From positions 1 to 16,978 of the forward strand of contig JBEVVS010000233.1 of the NCBI GenBank assembly GCA_040507005.1: 16,978 nucleotides of DNA, read 5' to 3'. The notes beneath the pieces are model-generated. The model did no database searches, was not told the origin of the DNA, and saw only the letters and a program-made list of their open reading frames with translations. Position numbers and translations under genes: made by a program. Positions 15,328-16,978 of this stretch are shown piece after piece. The first letter of the stretch is position 1, and the number at the start of each line of letters is the position of its first letter. This stretch comes from Thiodiazotropha sp040507005. GTDB taxonomy: Bacteria; Pseudomonadota; Gammaproteobacteria; Chromatiales; Chromatiaceae.

Positions 15328-16452
15328 CTAGTCGTCTGAATCGAGTTGGGCAAGGATATTCCGCGCCACCAGGCGTTGATCCGGATTACCCTCCTCCAGG
15401 ATCTCATACAACAGAGCACGGGCCCTATCCACATTGCCACTGTTGCGGTGTTCATTGACTAACTCAAGCTTGCTCTTGACGATGTCGACCTCTTCATCTC
15501 CCTCAACCTGCTCGAGCGCTTCAATGGCATCCATCTCCGCTTCCATCTCATCATCGGTCATTGGCACAAAACGGTCCGGATCCACATAATCGCTTGCCGG
15601 ATCGATATCGCTGCCAACCCGGTCATCCTGATTCTCCGGGGGGGAACCTTCTCCTCCGGTTCCGGCCTGTGCGGTTACCGCTTCATCAGGCAGATCATCT
15701 GAGGGCTCCTGGCGTCGATTGACGAACCCCTTTGAAAAGATAAGCCCCAGCTCAAACAGGACCCACATGGGCAGGGCCAGCAGGGTCTGTGAAATCACAT
15801 CGGGGGGGGTCAAAAACATGCCGACCACAAAAGCGCCAACGATCACGAAGGGACGCTTATGGCGTAATTTTTCTGGCGTGGTGATCCCCATCCAGACAAG
15901 GATTATAGTGGCAATCGGGACTTCGAATGCGACCCCAAAGGCAAAAAACAGGGTCATAACAAAATCCAGATAGCTACCCATATCGGTCGCCACCTCGACA
16001 CCCTCGGGTGCGGTGCCGGCGAGAAAGGTAAAGACCAGCGGAAAGACGACGAAGTAGGCGAATGCCATGCCCAGGTAGAAGAGCAGGGTGCTGGATATCA
16101 GCAAAGGTATGACCAGGCGCTTCTCATGTCGATAGAGACCAGGCGCAACAAAGGCCCAGAATTGATAAAGGATGAAAGGCACTGCAATGAATATGGCCAA
16201 TTGCAGACTGAGTTTAAAGGGTATCAGGAAGGGATCGATGGGCTTGGTGGAGATCATCGTACTGCCTTCCGGCAGTGCAGCACGCATCGGTCCTGCAATG
16301 GCGCTATAGAGGTCGTTGGCGAAGGGGAACAGCACCAGAAATACTGCCAGCACTACCAGTACCATGCGTAACACACGATCGCGCAATTCGATCAGATGGG
16401 AGACCAGGGGTTGTTCCTTGGCGGTTGTATCGGGGGTATTCTGCACCGACAT
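15328..16452 (-). CDS. tatC: Twin-arginine translocase TatC with extended C-terminus
   Basis: TatC recognises twin-arginine signal peptides and with TatA/TatB exports folded proteins across the inner membrane. Residues 1-249 are a standard six-helix TatC: HLIELRDR with E22, FWAFVAPGLYRHEKR with E110 (equivalent to E. coli E103) and FGVAFEVP with E177 (equivalent to E170). The protein is 374 residues, about 120 longer than usual. Residues 250-320 are a very acidic, disordered-looking linker. Residues 321-374 look like one helical repeat (KLELVNEHRNSGNVDRA...LLYEILEEGNPDQ), resembling the C-terminal domain of FimV. The tail should be cytoplasmic. The start lies 9 nt after the tatB stop with a weak ribosome site, so coupling to tatB is likely. 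Confidence 0.95.
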   Translation of the reverse strand: MSVQNTPDTTAKEQPLVSHLIELRDRVLRMVLVVLAVFLVLFPFANDLYSAIAGPMRAALPEGSTMISTKPIDPFLIPFKLSLQLAIFIAVPFILYQFWAFVAPGLYRHEKRLVIPLLISSTLLFYLGMAFAYFVVFPLVFTFLAGTAPEGVEVATDMGSYLDFVMTLFFAFGVAFEVPIATIILVWMGITTPEKLRHKRPFVIVGAFVVGMFLTPPDVISQTLLALPMWVLFELGLIFSKGFVNRRQEPSDDLPDEAVTAQAGTGGEGSPPENQDDRVGSDIDPASDYVDPDRFVPMTDDEMEAEMDAIEALEQVEGDEEVDIVKSKLELVNEHRNSGNVDRARALLYEILEEGNPDQRLVARNILAQLDSDD

Positions 16453-16461
16453 CTCTAATGA

Positions 16462-16800
16462 TTAGTTTTTGCTGTCGGACTCTTGGCGGTCGTCGAGAGC
16501 ATTCTGGCTCTCCTCTACCTGCTGGGCTGCTTGTTGTTTGATCTCATTCAGATCACTCCGGGTCTCTTCGACAATCTCGTGTACCGGATTGGCCAGGGCG
16601 GCCTGTTTTTCGATTACCTCCTTGAGCTCCTCGGCCTTGATCTCCTTATCTATATCCGCCTTCACATTGGCAACGAACCGGCGCCCGCGTCCAAGCCACA
16701 GACCAGCGGTGCGGGCAACTTTGGGCAGACGCTCAGGACCGATCACGATCAATGCCACCAGGGCGATGATTGTCAGTTCCCAGAAACCAACATCAAACAT
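16462..16800 (-). CDS. tatB: Sec-independent protein translocase subunit TatB
   Basis: A 112-residue TatB, which with TatC forms the receptor for twin-arginine precursors. It begins MFDVGFWEL, the usual TatB start. One transmembrane helix spans residues 6-21 with the conserved GPERLP hinge (21-26). An amphipathic basic helix (about 27-55) follows, then a charged coiled-coil tail rich in Glu and Gln. It lies between tatA (37 nt upstream) and tatC (9 nt downstream) in one operon. The Asp at position 3 and the GPERLP motif favour TatB over TatA. Confidence 0.94.
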   Translation of the reverse strand: MFDVGFWELTIIALVALIVIGPERLPKVARTAGLWLGRGRRFVANVKADIDKEIKAEELKEVIEKQAALANPVHEIVEETRSDLNEIKQQAAQQVEESQNALDDRQESDSKN

Positions 16801-16837
16801 GTTATTTTCTCGTTAACAGATTGTGGTGTCGCTCTGT

Positions 16838-16978
16838 TCAGCTCTTGTCACTCTCCTTGGATGTGACTTCACCATCGACCACCGTACCTGACTCGGATTT
16901 CTCGATCTGCTCCTTGGCCTTATCCTGTTCCTGTTGCTACCTTTGAATCCCTTGATCGCTCCACCCAGGTCGGAACCG
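16838..16978 (-). CDS. tatA: TatA 3' part, partial, with apparent frameshift
   Basis: The beginning of tatA lies beyond the window. Read on the minus strand from the edge, one frame gives GSDLGGAIKGFKG, the typical TatA amphipathic-helix motif. The next frame gives QEQDKAKEQIEKSES...VTSKESDKS and a stop at 16838-16840, a typical acidic TatA tail. The two join only if one base is supplied near 16936; for example one extra G on the plus strand would read KGSQQEQDKAKEQ. In the first frame translation would continue through basic, non-TatA-like sequence into the tatA-tatB gap. Because tatA is normally needed and this is the window end, a sequencing or assembly error is more likely than a true pseudogene. 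Confidence 0.75.

Overview
The window reads as chromosomal DNA of a gammaproteobacterium, probably a sulfur-metabolising Chromatiales-like lineage. The support is a tatA-tatB-tatC cluster, a YgiM-type SH3 protein, a periplasmic rhodanese, and dense two-component and c-di-GMP signalling. The lineage is inferred from gene content; no rRNA or other taxonomic marker is present. No tRNA, rRNA, CRISPR array, transposase or phage gene was seen. By eye the left and middle parts (signalling genes) are more A+T-rich than the right part (LysR to tat); this was not computed.

Layout. 56-1285 (+): membrane diguanylate cyclase with a TTG start. 1656-2021 (+): small exported protein of unknown function, followed by a strong terminator hairpin. 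2255-2923 (-): exported rhodanese. 3124-5130 and 5180-5593 (+): CHASE-domain histidine kinase and an Rcp1-like receiver-only response regulator. 6063-8150, 8340-8882 and 8888-11236 (+): TonB-dependent outer-membrane receptor, YfiR-family periplasmic protein, and CHASE8-HAMP hybrid kinase with receiver and HPt domains. A possible 53-codon leader ORF overlaps the receptor start. 11368-11778 (-): small basic helical exported protein. 12036-12662 (+): YgiM-like SH3/coiled-coil/TM protein. 12665-13606 (-): PspF-like sigma-54 activator without a sensor domain. 13726-14637 (-): LysR regulator with a palindromic operator-like site before its start. 14804-15142 (+): pentapeptide-repeat protein. 15143-15327: a composite inverted repeat between convergent genes. 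15328-16978 (-): tatC with an unusual C-terminal extension, tatB, and the 3' part of tatA with an apparent one-base frameshift.

How the genes may work together. The most interesting set is 6063-11236. In the known YfiBNR system, periplasmic YfiR represses the CHASE8-HAMP-GGDEF cyclase YfiN. Here a YfiR homologue is 5 nt upstream of a protein with the same CHASE8-HAMP input, but its output is a His-Asp-His phosphorelay, and a TonB-dependent receptor takes the outer-membrane position. This suggests a receptor-to-periplasm-to-inner-membrane signalling path. No output-domain response regulator is encoded alongside. The preceding CHASE kinase/receiver pair also lacks an output domain, so two phosphorelays sit side by side with no visible effector.
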